A DNA stretch of 64,000 nt from a bacterium (GCA_022072165.1 JAJVIF010000001.1:399353-463352), one strand, 5' to 3'; shown: positions 53,358 to 62,467, counted from the first letter of the stretch. Made by a program: numbers and translations. Notes: generated from the sequence alone by a model not told the origin.

Positions 53358-53359
53358 CG

Positions 53360-54208
53360 CTATTGGCGATCCCTCCCGCCTGACAGCTCTTCACTGAGGG
53401 TCCCGCCATCGCCATCGACAGGTGGCATCAGCACAACCTGGACTGCAGAAAGAGTCCAGGGATTCTCCAGTGGCATGAGTGTGACCTGAAGCGTAAGAGA
53501 TTCTCCGGAGTCGCTGACTGTCTCCACGATCCCCAGGGGGAGCCCTGCTGGCGTGTACCCGGGGACACCACTGGTGACAATGGCATCACCGCTGTTCACC
53601 GAGGTCCCCTTGGCGAGAAAGGAAAGTTCGAGTTGGCCGGCATTGGACTCCACGATCCCCAATGCCCGGGAGTTCTGCACGAGAGCGCCGAAGGCGACCC
53701 CGGGCTTTGACAGCAAATCGACTCGGGCACGACCGGGCCATACCGCACTGACTCGACCGATCACACTGACCTGTCCGAGTACGGGTTGTCCGACCCGGAC
53801 TCCCTGCTGGCTCCCTAAATGGATGATGAACGAGGGGATCACGCGGGTCGGATCACGGTACAGCACCGGTGCTGACGCCAGTTGATAGTCCTGCGACAAC
53901 TGTGCAAAGTGGTTCTGTCCGGACAAACTCTGCTGCAGCAGGAGTAATTCTTCTTTGAGCTGACTGATTTCCAGCTGGAGTTGCGCCCGCTCCGTTTCCA
54001 GCGAGAGGGATTCAGGGATTGGCGCTGTCGCGACCTGCGGGGTTGGAATGGTGCGTCCGGGCGCGGCGAGGAACAGACCTGCGAGGGCAGTACCCCATCC
54101 GAGGACATGCCCGAATCCGAGAAGGGCGACTGTGAGGAGTACCACGATGATCGGCGCCACATAGGGCGCCCACCAGGGAGCCCGACTAGCGGTTGACCAC
54201 CTCAGCAA
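53360..54208 (-). CDS. mreC: Rod shape-determining protein MreC
   Basis: This 282-residue periplasmic protein is anchored by one N-terminal helix ([22 protein letters not shown]). A coiled coil follows ([23 protein letters not shown]), and then the MreC beta-barrel region ([75 protein letters not shown]). It activates PBP2. The start overlaps the mreB stop by 23 bases and mreD begins 2 bases after its stop, so translation is coupled. Confidence 0.92.
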   Translation of the reverse strand: MLRWSTASRAPWWAPYVAPIIVVLLTVALLGFGHVLGWGTALAGLFLAAPGRTIPTPQVATAPIPESLSLETERAQLQLEISQLKEELLLLQQSLSGQNHFAQLSQDYQLASAPVLYRDPTRVIPSFIIHLGSQQGVRVGQPVLGQVSVIGRVSAVWPGRARVDLLSKPGVAFGALVQNSRALGIVESNAGQLELSFLAKGTSVNSGDAIVTSGVPGYTPAGLPLGIVETVSDSGESLTLQVTLMPLENPWTLSAVQVVLMPPVDGDGGTLSEELSGGRDRQ

Positions 54209-55226
54209 TCAGCACCCCCTTCAGTGACCCGATGTTCTCCAGGACCTTCTGGGTCCCCTTCACCACGCAGGAGAGCGGATCCGGCGCGACAAAGGTCGCG
54301 ATCTGCGTGGCCTGGGAGATCCGCTTGTCCAGATTCATCAGCAGTGCACCACCGCCCGCCAGCACGATCCCCCGGTCGTAGATATCCGCCGAGAGTTCCG
54401 GCGAAGTGCTCTCCAGGGTGTCCTTGACAGCTTTGACCAGCGCATCGATGCTGTCTTCCAGGGCTTCCCGGACTTCTACACTGGTGACGCGGATCGTCTT
54501 TGGCAGCCCGCTGATGAGATCCCGCCCCCGCATGAGGGTCGATTTCTCTTCCTTCATCGGGAAGGCTGAGCCGATCTCAATCTTGACCTTTTCTGCCATC
54601 CGCTCCCCGATAAGGAGATTGAACTGCTGCTTGGCAAAGTTCACGATCGCTTCGTCGAATTCGTCGCCAGCGATCTTGATGCTCATCGAGGAGACAATGC
54701 CCCCCAGCGAAATCACCGCGACTTCTGTGGTGCCGCCGCCGATATCCACAATGATGCTGCCATGAGGTTCCTGCACCTGGAGATTTGCGCCAATCGCTGC
54801 GGCCATGGGCTCCTCAATCAGGAACACCTGACGGGCACCGGCGCGACTGGCGGAATCGATGACTGCCCGCTTCTCGACTTCCGTAATCCCGGACGGAATG
54901 CCGACAATCACCCGGGGGGGGATGAAGCGCCCCCGCTGAGACTTCGCGGCTTTTTTAATGAAGAAGCGGAGCATCTTCTCAGTGATGTCGAAATCGGCAA
55001 TGACCCCATCGCGGAGCGGACGAATCGCTTTGATGGAAGAGGGAGTCCGGCCAATCATGTTCTTGGCTTCGTCCCCGACCGCCAGTACCTGCCCGGTCTG
55101 GGAGTTTACGGCGACAACCGAGGGCTCGCGGATGACAATTCCCACCCCGCGTACATGGACGAGGGTGTTGGCGGTCCCAAGGTCGATCCCCAGGTCATAA
55201 CTGAACCGGTCGTAGAACCACTCCAT
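54186..55226 (-). CDS. mreB: Rod shape-determining protein MreB
   Basis: MreB is the actin-like ATPase that directs peptidoglycan insertion in rods. At 346 residues it has [17 protein letters not shown] (phosphate 1), [15 protein letters not shown] (phosphate 2), [13 protein letters not shown] near the adenosine site and the [22 protein letters not shown] segment. It is the first gene of the mreB-mreC-mreD-mrdA unit on the minus strand. No good ribosome site is visible before the ATG. The 279 bases upstream to the divergent lipoprotein gene contain no obvious -10/-35 pair that I trust. Confidence 0.97.
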   Translation of the reverse strand: MEWFYDRFSYDLGIDLGTANTLVHVRGVGIVIREPSVVAVNSQTGQVLAVGDEAKNMIGRTPSSIKAIRPLRDGVIADFDITEKMLRFFIKKAAKSQRGRFIPPRVIVGIPSGITEVEKRAVIDSASRAGARQVFLIEEPMAAAIGANLQVQEPHGSIIVDIGGGTTEVAVISLGGIVSSMSIKIAGDEFDEAIVNFAKQQFNLLIGERMAEKVKIEIGSAFPMKEEKSTLMRGRDLISGLPKTIRVTSVEVREALEDSIDALVKAVKDTLESTSPELSADIYDRGIVLAGGGALLMNLDKRISQATQIATFVAPDPLSCVVKGTQKVLENIGSLKGVLIAEVVNR

Positions 55227-55505
55227 GCGTGTGCGGCGCTACGCGATGGAGCCCCGGTGCTCCTGGCGAGCGCGATCCCCTGGCGTCGATGCGGTTGGTG
55301 ACTATCCCCCCTTGGCGGCGGGGCAAGCATTTCATGCTAGCACAGCAGACGCCAGATCATGGTTGTCACAAGAGTTGTGGAGAAGCGGGGGAGAAAATGG
55401 AGCATCTTCACCCCAGGCCACAAAAACGGGTGGGATCCCTCCAAACTGCACAACTCTGGGGTAGACTCCCCGGCTGGTACGACGACTTCGCTTCAGGAGA
55501 GCCCG

Positions 55506-55934
55506 ATGCTCCGACTACTCTGTCTCTGTTGTGCCCTGCTGCTGGCCACCCTGAGCGTGACGGCCTGCGCCAAGTCCGGGACGACCCGGGAGGAAAAGGA
55601 AGCCGCGCTGGCGGTTGCCGAAGAAGTCGCCCGCAACTTCCCCGGCGTGGGGGACCAGATCATCGATTTGTCTGTCTCCCACGGGAAGATGGAGATCATC
55701 ATCAAAGAGGGCGTGCATCCCGCCAAACAGGCAGAGTTCCTACAGAAGATCGCCATGGACTGGTATGGGGCTTATCCGGAAGGGAAAAAGCCGACCGTTA
55801 ACGACATGGTCCAGGTCTGGCTCTACGTCAACGACAAGAATCTCGATGAGGTCGGCTTCATGAAGTGCTACGCCGACCAGTACGGCAACCTGAAACCCGA
55901 CTTCCACCACTACAAAACACAGCAAGCGATGTAG
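55506..55934 (+). CDS. Small lipoprotein, paralogue of the next gene
   Basis: This 142-residue predicted lipoprotein has the lipobox SVTAC (Cys21). The mature part is charged, alpha/beta, with a HGKMEIIIKEG strand and QVWLYVNDKNLDE; no family is recognised. I chose the ATG at 55506, with CAGGAG just upstream; a longer frame back to 55359 would bury the signal peptide. A TAGACT box at 55462-55467 may be the -10. The next gene (52 bases on) encodes a similar lipoprotein. Confidence 0.7.
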   Translation: MLRLLCLCCALLLATLSVTACAKSGTTREEKEAALAVAEEVARNFPGVGDQIIDLSVSHGKMEIIIKEGVHPAKQAEFLQKIAMDWYGAYPEGKKPTVNDMVQVWLYVNDKNLDEVGFMKCYADQYGNLKPDFHHYKTQQAM

Positions 55935-55986
55935 CCCTGATCGCTGTCTGTCTCCGACTCGTCTGACTCCCTGGAGGAACCGTCCG

Positions 55987-56424
55987 ATGTCCCGCAACGC
56001 CACCACCTTCGCGCTCCCCATGCCTCTGTGGCAGCTTGTCTGTGCATTCATCATGGTGGTCCTGGCCTCCGGGCTCATGGGCTGCGAGGGGCAGCAGAAT
56101 GCCAACAAGGCAGCCTTCGCTGCAGCGGAAGCAGCGGTCAAAGCCCACGAGAAGCACGGGGCCATCTTCGACCACATGGACTACAAGCGGGAAGAAATCC
56201 ATGTGTTCGTCAAGGAGGGAAGTACTCTCCCGGAAGACAAAGGTGCTGTGGTGCAGTTTGTCGCCCAAACCATGGGCGATGCCCTGAAAGCGGACCCAAC
56301 CAATAAGCTGAAGGAGCTGCATGTGAAGGGGTTTATTGGCGATGAGGAACTCTGGGTCTTCCGCTATGACATGAAGGATGGCCAGGTCCATCTCGAAAAG
56401 AGCAGGCTGGTCACCACCATCTAG
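55987..56424 (+). CDS. Small lipoprotein, paralogue of the previous gene
   Basis: This 145-residue predicted lipoprotein has the lipobox GLMGC (Cys33) after an unusually long signal. The pattern IFDHMDYKREEIHVFVKEG, then FVAQTMGDALKAD and ELWVFRYDMKDGQV parallels the preceding gene, so the pair arose by duplication. GGAGGA lies upstream of the ATG. Function is unknown. An inverted-repeat unit follows 13 bases after the stop. Confidence 0.7.
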   Translation: MSRNATTFALPMPLWQLVCAFIMVVLASGLMGCEGQQNANKAAFAAAEAAVKAHEKHGAIFDHMDYKREEIHVFVKEGSTLPEDKGAVVQFVAQTMGDALKADPTNKLKELHVKGFIGDEELWVFRYDMKDGQVHLEKSRLVTTI

Positions 56425-56436
56425 CCTGCTGCGTCT

Positions 56437-56513
56437 CCGGAATTCGGTCTGCTCTGAGGCCCACTGCTCGCTGTTTTATCAGGCGGACGGCTCCTAGTTT
56501 GACCGAATTTCGG
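56437..56513. repeat. 77-bp unit bounded by 13-bp inverted repeats
   Basis: CCGGAATTCGGTC (56437-56449) and GACCGAATTTCGG (56501-56513) are inverted copies with one difference (a G-T pair as RNA), separated by 51 bases. It could be an operator for the downstream XRE regulator, a long hairpin in the lipoprotein 3' UTR, or a very small MITE-like element. No target-site duplication is evident. Confidence 0.6.
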
Positions 56514-56536
56514 ACAAATCAGGCCCGTTCTAGCAG

Positions 56537-56563
56537 TTGATATGGCCTTAACCTCGGTATACT
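56537..56563 (+). promoter_or_regulatory. Promoter of the XRE regulator gene
   Basis: TTGATA (56537-56542) and TATACT (56558-56563) are spaced by 15 bases, ~36 bases before the GTG start. The spacing is short, as often seen in regulated promoters. Confidence 0.5.
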
Positions 56564-56598
56564 CCTGCTGTGTCAGAGGATGCTGTCCGGCGTGACTG

Positions 56599-57180
56599 GT
56601 GGGCAGCCTGACGGTTCGACAGACTATAGAAAGGCAGGACCCGGCTATCAATCGCCTCCGAGAATTCCGCGTCAAAGCGGATAAATCACAGATCGAGCTT
56701 TCCCGGGAAACTGGGGTCGCTCAGGCCACCATCTCCAACATCGAGTCGGGCAACCGAACTCCGTCCTATCTCACCCGTCAGCGTCTGGCCAAGGCCCTGG
56801 ATGTCGCGGTCGAGGAGATCTTCCCCAACGACGGCAACCTGGCGAAGCGGACTCGTCGCACTGTGGAGGGGCGTATCTTCACGAATCTGGCGGACATCCT
56901 GATCGTCAATGCCGAAGAGTCGCTCTCGACCGAGCTTCACACCAAGAAGACCCCGGAAGTCACAACGCACACGATCAAAGGTGACAACAAGGTCATCGGG
57001 TACCTCATCGGTAACAACGGTCAGCGACTCAAGATCTTCCCCATCCGGCTCTTCCTGGGGACGGACTATCTGATGGTCCAGTGCAGTGACAACACCGGGA
57101 AGTTTGTCTTCGAAGGGCTGAAGAAGGGGGAGTACTCCCTCTCCGCCGAAGGCAAGACGCTGACCTTCAAGATCAGCTAA
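56599..57180 (+). CDS. XRE-family regulator with C-terminal beta domain
   Basis: The N-terminal ~65 residues form an XRE helix-turn-helix (LREFRVKADKSQIELSRETGVAQATISNIESG, RQRLAKALDVAVEEIFP). The rest (~110 residues) is a beta-rich domain not usual for XRE repressors. Its last ~30 residues (GKFVFEGLKKGEYSLSAEGKTL) read like a carboxypeptidase-regulatory or Cna-B-like fold. The start is uncertain: the in-frame GTG at 56599 lacks a good ribosome site and no better Met/Val/Leu start precedes the HTH. A 77-bp inverted-repeat unit lies upstream and a strong terminator downstream, so the gene is monocistronic. Ligand unknown. Confidence 0.78.
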   Translation: MGSLTVRQTIERQDPAINRLREFRVKADKSQIELSRETGVAQATISNIESGNRTPSYLTRQRLAKALDVAVEEIFPNDGNLAKRTRRTVEGRIFTNLADILIVNAEESLSTELHTKKTPEVTTHTIKGDNKVIGYLIGNNGQRLKIFPIRLFLGTDYLMVQCSDNTGKFVFEGLKKGEYSLSAEGKTLTFKIS

Positions 57181-57253
57181 CAGACTCGCCAGTACAACGT
57201 GAGGGGGACGCGCTGCGGGTGGGCAGCGCGCCACTTAGAGCACTTCAGGTGCT

Positions 57254-57283
57254 GGGTTCCGTCAGCGGAGCCCATTTTTTTTT
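57254..57283 (+). terminator. Rho-independent terminator of the XRE regulator gene
   Basis: GGGTTCC (57254-57260) pairs with GGAGCCC (57267-57273) with one G-T pair, then A and nine T. A second hairpin (GCGCTGC/GCAGCGC, 57210-57229) lies just before it. Confidence 0.9.
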
Positions 57284-57335
57284 GCCCCGTGTACACCAGC
57301 CAACCCGGACACCGCCCGCCGTGGCCGTTTCTCGC

Positions 57336-57341
57336 TACTAT
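57336..57341 (+). promoter_or_regulatory. -10-like box, TACTAT, 6 bases before the DUF92 start
   Basis: TACTAT, TGACGC, then ATG at 57348, with no Shine-Dalgarno sequence; it directly follows a terminator, so the gene must have its own promoter. Confidence 0.5.
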
Positions 57342-57347
57342 TGACGC

Positions 57348-58091
57348 ATGGTGCCGACCCTCATCCCTGGACTGCCCCTCTGGCTGGAGAGTTTGGTGAT
57401 CCCGGGCCTCCTGGCAGGGACCGCGTTTGGCCTGCATCGAGTCTCGCGCAGTGGAGCGCTCGGTGGCTGGGTCATGGCGAGCCTGATCTACTTCTCTCTT
57501 GGCTGGGCTGGGCTGGTCCCGCCGCTGACGTTTTTCGTGCTGGCGAATCTGGCAACCGCTTTTGGTTACGAGAAAAAAGCGGCCTGGGGGATCGCCCAGG
57601 AAGATGGCGGCAAGCGGGGTGCGAAACACGCCCTGGCCAACGTGTCAGCCGGGACCCTCATCGCCCTGTGGGCCTGGCAGGCAGGTCCGGATGCGGAGGC
57701 GTTGCGCTGGGCCTTTCTAGGGGCTTTCGCGACCGCCTGCGCTGATACGGTCTCCAGCGAAATCGGCCAGGTGCTGGGCCGTACGCCGATTCACCCACTG
57801 ACATTCCGACGCCTGGAGCCCGGAGCGGAAGGTGCGGTTTCGATGGAAGGGACACTGGCGGGGATCTTGGGAGGGCTGGCGGTCGCTCTGGCGGGACTCC
57901 CCGGCGGACTCCTGGGGATGTCCCTGCTCCCAGGGTTAGCTGGAGTCACGATCGCGGCAGCGGCGGCGAACTGGCTGGAGAGTGCACTGGGGAGCACCCT
58001 CGGCGCCCGGTTGTCGAATGAAGGGATGAACTTCTTCAACACCATCGCAGGCGGCGTGATCGCCGGCCTTCTCGCCCTGTGGTGGATCTGA
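57348..58091 (+). CDS. DUF92 family integral membrane protein
   Basis: This 247-residue multi-pass membrane protein fits the DUF92/TIGR00297 family: TAFGLHRVSRSGALGGWVMASLIYFSLGW at the N-terminus, ACADTVSSEIGQVLG, GAEGAVSMEGTLAGILGG and WLESALGS near the C-terminus. Relatives include a plant phytyl-phosphate kinase, VTE6, so a CTP-dependent prenyl-phosphate kinase-like activity is possible but not shown. The stop overlaps the next start by one base (TGATG), so the two membrane proteins are coupled. Confidence 0.82.
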   Translation: MVPTLIPGLPLWLESLVIPGLLAGTAFGLHRVSRSGALGGWVMASLIYFSLGWAGLVPPLTFFVLANLATAFGYEKKAAWGIAQEDGGKRGAKHALANVSAGTLIALWAWQAGPDAEALRWAFLGAFATACADTVSSEIGQVLGRTPIHPLTFRRLEPGAEGAVSMEGTLAGILGGLAVALAGLPGGLLGMSLLPGLAGVTIAAAAANWLESALGSTLGARLSNEGMNFFNTIAGGVIAGLLALWWI

Positions 58092-58900
58092 TGAGCACCA
58101 ACGCTGAAAGCAGGGACTGGCAGACATTTTCCGATGTCCGGTTTGTGCTGGCGTATCTGCTCGTGCTCTTCATCGGGACTGCACTGACACAGGCACCAGT
58201 TCCAGTCGTGAGTCGGTGGGGTCTCCCTCTCTGCGCCACTCTTCCGGCATTACTGGTGCTCTATCGTCGCTATGCCGCCATCGACCTGCCGGGTGCCCTG
58301 CGCGAGATGCTCCTCGCAGCCCTCTGGATGAGCGCCGGGATGATCAGTAGCTTTGGCTGGCTCTCGCCCACCGGCTATGCGTCCGATGGCACTCTGACCG
58401 GGCTGGTCCCGGTCATCCAGGGGGAGGCCTATGTGGCCGAAATGCACCACTGGATCGCGACGGGGGAAGGACCGGAGGGGGACCCGGCCCGCTTCATTCC
58501 AATTCATCTAGAGCACATGTTGCTCGTGATGGGAGCCAGTCTCTGCTCTGCCGGCAGTGTCGGATTCCTCTTCGGGGCCGTGCAGATGGGATACATGAAC
58601 GCCTATGTCTATGCCACTGCTGCCCTCGTTGATTCCACGGGGGTCGCCCTCTTCCTGTTGCTGCTGACCTGGCATACCTGGAGCGTGGTCCGCGTGGTCA
58701 GCTTCATCACCCTTGCGACCGCTCTCGGATTCCCCTTGTATGCCCGAGTAACCTTGCCTGGAACAGCCGTTCCCTGGCCGACTATTTCGCGGTTCGTGGC
58801 AGCCGGACTGCTCCTGGAAGCCCTGGACATTGCGCTGAAGACCGCACTGGCCGAGCCAACCCGCCTCTGGATACAGCGGCTCACGGGCCTCGGTCTCTAG
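58091..58900 (+). CDS. Multi-pass membrane protein, function unknown
   Basis: This 269-residue hydrophobic protein has about seven putative transmembrane segments (e.g. FVLAYLLVLFIGTALTQAPV, MLLVMGASLCSAGSVGFLFG, VALFLLLLTWHTW). A polar periplasmic loop near residues 100-145 holds two His (MHHW). I use the ATG at 58091, one base into the DUF92 stop; a GTG at 58079 would add four residues. No family is recognised. Coupling to DUF92 suggests a joint membrane role. Confidence 0.65.
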   Translation: MSTNAESRDWQTFSDVRFVLAYLLVLFIGTALTQAPVPVVSRWGLPLCATLPALLVLYRRYAAIDLPGALREMLLAALWMSAGMISSFGWLSPTGYASDGTLTGLVPVIQGEAYVAEMHHWIATGEGPEGDPARFIPIHLEHMLLVMGASLCSAGSVGFLFGAVQMGYMNAYVYATAALVDSTGVALFLLLLTWHTWSVVRVVSFITLATALGFPLYARVTLPGTAVPWPTISRFVAAGLLLEALDIALKTALAEPTRLWIQRLTGLGL

Positions 58901-58993
58901 CCCCATTCAGGGGTACCGCTCCTGCCGGAATTCCCGTACAGTACTGCCGCAGGCGGCCAAGAAATTTCGCAGCTGGCCTGAAGGAGACGAACC

Positions 58994-59956
58994 ATGACCA
59001 CGCGACATCTGGCGATGGGCGACGAATCCGGGACCAACGGAGTGCATCACCAGCCGGACCCCGACGGCGTGCAGCCGACGACCGGGAGCTGGTCAGCCAA
59101 GGTCGCATTGGCCGAGATGCTCAAGGGCGGCGTCATCATGGATGTCGTCACTGCCGAGCAGGCCACGATCGCTGAGGAAGCCGGCGCGGTCGCCGTGATG
59201 GCGCTCGAGCGGGTCCCTTCGGACATACGTCGCGAGGGGGGGGTCTCCCGCATGACTGACCCCGCCCTCATTGAAGCAATTCAGGCGGCGGTGACGATCC
59301 CGGTCATGGCCAAAGCCCGGATTGGGCATTTTGTGGAGGCACAGATTCTCCAGGCCCTCCAGGTCGATTTCATCGATGAATCTGAAGTCCTTACGCCTGC
59401 CGACGAAACCAATCACATCTGGAAGCACGACTTTGTCGTCCCCTTTGTCTGCGGCGCGACCAATCTGCCGGAAGCCCTCCGTCGGATCGGCGAAGGGGCT
59501 GCGATGATCCGGACCAAGGGCGAAGCCGGGACCGGCAATGTGGTCGAGGCCGTTCGCCACATGCGGACCATGAATGCCCAGTTGCGTCAGGTGCTCGCGG
59601 CAGATGACGCCGAGCTGATGCGCCTCGCCCGGGACTGGGGTGCGCCGGTCCACCTGATGCAGGAGGTTCGCAAACTGGGGCGGCTCCCAGTGCCGAATTT
59701 TTCCGCGGGTGGTATCGCGACTCCCGCAGATGCCGCATTGATGCGTCAACTGGGTGCTGAGACGGTCTTTGTTGGGAGTGGCATCTTCAAGTCTGAGGAT
59801 CCGGCAGTCCGGGCAAAGGCGATTGTGGAAGCAGCGACGTTCTTTGATCAGCCTGACGTCCTGGTACGGGTGTCTCGCGGACTGGGCAAGGCGATGGAGT
59901 CACTGGATGTCCGGAAGCTGGAAGCGTCCGAACTCATGGCCGGACGGGGCTGGTGA
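58994..59956 (+). CDS. pdxS: Pyridoxal 5'-phosphate synthase subunit PdxS
   Basis: PdxS makes PLP from ribose 5-phosphate, glyceraldehyde 3-phosphate and ammonia supplied by PdxT. The 320-residue protein has a ~35-residue unconserved N-terminus, then the core: [85 protein letters not shown] and [19 protein letters not shown]-like sequence. The lysines needed for the imines sit in KGGV-type segments. GAAGGAG precedes the ATG. pdxT is absent from the window; the next gene is convergent with no gap. Confidence 0.95.
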   Translation: MTTRHLAMGDESGTNGVHHQPDPDGVQPTTGSWSAKVALAEMLKGGVIMDVVTAEQATIAEEAGAVAVMALERVPSDIRREGGVSRMTDPALIEAIQAAVTIPVMAKARIGHFVEAQILQALQVDFIDESEVLTPADETNHIWKHDFVVPFVCGATNLPEALRRIGEGAAMIRTKGEAGTGNVVEAVRHMRTMNAQLRQVLAADDAELMRLARDWGAPVHLMQEVRKLGRLPVPNFSAGGIATPADAALMRQLGAETVFVGSGIFKSEDPAVRAKAIVEAATFFDQPDVLVRVSRGLGKAMESLDVRKLEASELMAGRGW

Positions 59957-62455
59957 TCAGTCCTCGGCTGCAGGTTCCGGCATCTGAAAGCGCTCCCGGA
60001 GCCATGCTCCCGCCGGTCCATACCAGAGGAATCCTGCGATCAGCGCTGCCAGCGTGACCAGCGATATTTGAAGGCCGGGAAGAAAGCCAGGGGTCAGATA
60101 GTTCAGCTCTATGCGTTGCGGTCCGGCATCCAGGGGAATTGCAAGAAAGGTTCCCCAGGCCCGATGCAGGGGCACCTGTCGCTGGTTGACCCGGGCGGTC
60201 CAGCCATCCTGAGATTGCAGGCTGACAATGAGCCAGCATTTGGAGAGGGTTTCGACTTCCAGTCGCAGGGTGTTGCTGTTGCTCCAGTGCCAGCTCACCA
60301 CAGGCAGGACCGCATCTTTGCGCATTGCAGGACGCGGTTCCCGTAAGGAGTCGAGCACCAGGACCTTCCCGGGATCGAGCCGGAGCCTGACTAACGACTC
60401 AAGGGTCTCGGTACTTTCCGGCAGAAAGCCATCGGGCTGCATCAGCCAGGCCAGCGGACGCGCCTTCGTATTGATGCCGACCACCTGATCGCCGACGATG
60501 ACTGTCGGCATGAGGGTGCGCGGGACCCCTTCTGAGAGCAGCAGGTATCGGCCTCCCGCGAGGTCCAGGAGTGTCGTGCCCTGAGGGCGGGTCCCCATCC
60601 TGAGCATCAACTGGAGTTGTGTGGAGTCCATAAAATCCAGGTACTGATCCATTCGGGCTGTATAGAGGCTGGCGATGCCGCCCACATACGACATCCCCCA
60701 GAGGGTGCCGCTATTCGGATGCAGCTGATGGAGTCGGGCGAGTTGGGCGTCTTTGTCACCCGCCCCGTGATGCCACGACAGGTAGTCGGTCATCAGCTGC
60801 TTGCTCTCCGGGTCCAACGCTTCCATCCCACCGAAGAGACGCGCTGCCTGCGAGAAGGGCTGCACCTGCACGAGTCGGCCCCAGGCGACCGAGGGCTGTT
60901 CTGTCAGTTGTTCCTGGATCTGTTGCGCGACGGTAGGCGTCTCCAGCACCTGCGACCGCGGCAGGGTACGGAGTGGGGGAATGCGGTCCTTCACCAGCCC
61001 CCACTGAATCAGCGTGAAGAGACCGCAAACACAGATGACAGTAAGACCTGAGAGTCGGCCCTGCTGCTGTGCCCAGAGGAGTCCGCCAAGCAGCACCAGC
61101 CCGACGAGCTGCAGAGCAGTATCGGGACCCATGGCGCGCAGCATCTGCCAGGCTCCCTCTGCCATGCTGGTACTGCTGTCCAGACGCAGTCCCCATGACG
61201 CCAAGCTGACGGCAACTCCCAGTCCCAAAAGTCCGGCAATCGCGGAAGGTGTCCAGGATGGAAAAGTGGAGGGCACACCCTCTTCCTGCTCCGCAAGAAA
61301 ATGTTCGAGGCCCCAGGCTGCCAGGAGGCAGAGGGGGACAATCGCGATTGCCAGATAGCGGTCAGGGGCTCTGAATGCTCCCAGCGGTGGGAACATCGCG
61401 ATCACCAGAGGATAGACCGGGGTCAGAGCGCCCAATGCGAAAAGCAGGATGACGCTGAGCCAGATTTTGAGTCGCCAGGGTGCCCGGGTGCTCACCAGCC
61501 CGGCGAGGCTCAAGGCTGCGCCGATGGTTCCGATCCAGAGGGCCGGTGGCGAATACGAGGGGAGCGGGTGTCCCGGGGGCAAGCCTCCCAGCCATGACGG
61601 GGGGATGAGCCAGCTCGCCAGCTGCAACCAGGTGGCGGAGTACTGCAACGCTTCTGCTCCGGCAAAGCGCTGAATCGCTGATTGCTGATAGAGAAAGTAG
61701 GTAGGCAGCAGTTGGACCGCCGCAAGCAGCGCTCCTACGACAGGCGCGGCCAGCGCTCCCAGTAGTGCGACCAGCGGATGTGGGGCATCCTTGATATCGA
61801 TAAGACTCGCGAGGGCGTAGATGGCGCAACCGACAATCAGTAGGGCTGTCATTTGTGGCCCCCCCGCCAGGAAGCAGAGGCCCCAGAAGAAGGTCATCGC
61901 CAGCCACGCAGTCGCCTGATTGCTCCGGAGAAAGAGAGTCAGACTGCCAATCAGCCAGCCAGTCCAGACTGCCACCCGGAGAATCGGTACATTGACCGGC
62001 AGGACGAGGAAGAGTCCCGCGCAGCACCCCAGCAGACCCGCCAGCGCTGCAGTACGCCAGGGGAGCCCCATGATCGTGGCGGCGTACCAGATACCTAACC
62101 CTGCAATCACCCAATGCAGCAGCAGGTCGAGGTGGAAGGCCTGGACATTGCGAGCGAGCGATCCATCGCTGCTGAGCGCGTAGACCAGACGGGTCGGCGG
62201 ATACAGGAGTGCTGCCTGCCCCTCAGCGAGGAGCGGGTGTCCGCAGTACATCCCTGGATGCAGGTGCGGCAAAGTCCCCTGTCGCAGTTCCTGCTGCGCG
62301 AAATGCTCCCAGGGAAGATAGTGCTGCACGATGTCCCCGGCGAAGAACATGTCCCGGCCTGACATCACCGGCCAGAAGAGACTCACCAGCACCAGCGTAT
62401 AGAGCACCCCCGTCAGGAGGCCCTGTCCCCAAATCCGGGCGGCGAAGGGTGGCAC
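59957..62455 (-). CDS. YfhO-like bacterial membrane protein (GT-C type)
   Basis: This 832-residue protein has about 12 transmembrane helices and long extracytoplasmic parts, in the YfhO/GT-C glycosyltransferase-like family. The first loop has DIVQHYLPWEHFAQQELRQG and HLHPGMYCGHPL, matching the acidic/His lumenal loop of GT-C enzymes. The C-terminal ~330 residues are a soluble domain ending in a final membrane helix. The start is a GTG at 62455 with TAGCAT 6 bases upstream and no ribosome site. A role in glycosylating teichoic/lipid or surface polymers is possible; its donor and acceptor are unknown. Confidence 0.8.
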   Translation of the reverse strand: MPPFAARIWGQGLLTGVLYTLVLVSLFWPVMSGRDMFFAGDIVQHYLPWEHFAQQELRQGTLPHLHPGMYCGHPLLAEGQAALLYPPTRLVYALSSDGSLARNVQAFHLDLLLHWVIAGLGIWYAATIMGLPWRTAALAGLLGCCAGLFLVLPVNVPILRVAVWTGWLIGSLTLFLRSNQATAWLAMTFFWGLCFLAGGPQMTALLIVGCAIYALASLIDIKDAPHPLVALLGALAAPVVGALLAAVQLLPTYFLYQQSAIQRFAGAEALQYSATWLQLASWLIPPSWLGGLPPGHPLPSYSPPALWIGTIGAALSLAGLVSTRAPWRLKIWLSVILLFALGALTPVYPLVIAMFPPLGAFRAPDRYLAIAIVPLCLLAAWGLEHFLAEQEEGVPSTFPSWTPSAIAGLLGLGVAVSLASWGLRLDSSTSMAEGAWQMLRAMGPDTALQLVGLVLLGGLLWAQQQGRLSGLTVICVCGLFTLIQWGLVKDRIPPLRTLPRSQVLETPTVAQQIQEQLTEQPSVAWGRLVQVQPFSQAARLFGGMEALDPESKQLMTDYLSWHHGAGDKDAQLARLHQLHPNSGTLWGMSYVGGIASLYTARMDQYLDFMDSTQLQLMLRMGTRPQGTTLLDLAGGRYLLLSEGVPRTLMPTVIVGDQVVGINTKARPLAWLMQPDGFLPESTETLESLVRLRLDPGKVLVLDSLREPRPAMRKDAVLPVVSWHWSNSNTLRLEVETLSKCWLIVSLQSQDGWTARVNQRQVPLHRAWGTFLAIPLDAGPQRIELNYLTPGFLPGLQISLVTLAALIAGFLWYGPAGAWLRERFQMPEPAAED

Positions 62456-62461
62456 AGGAAG

Positions 62462-62467
62462 ATGCTA
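62462..62467 (-). promoter_or_regulatory. -10-like box, TAGCAT, 6 bases before the YfhO-like start
   Basis: On the minus strand TAGCAT, CTTCCT, then the GTG start; no Shine-Dalgarno sequence. It is weaker than the others because the start is GTG. Confidence 0.35.
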
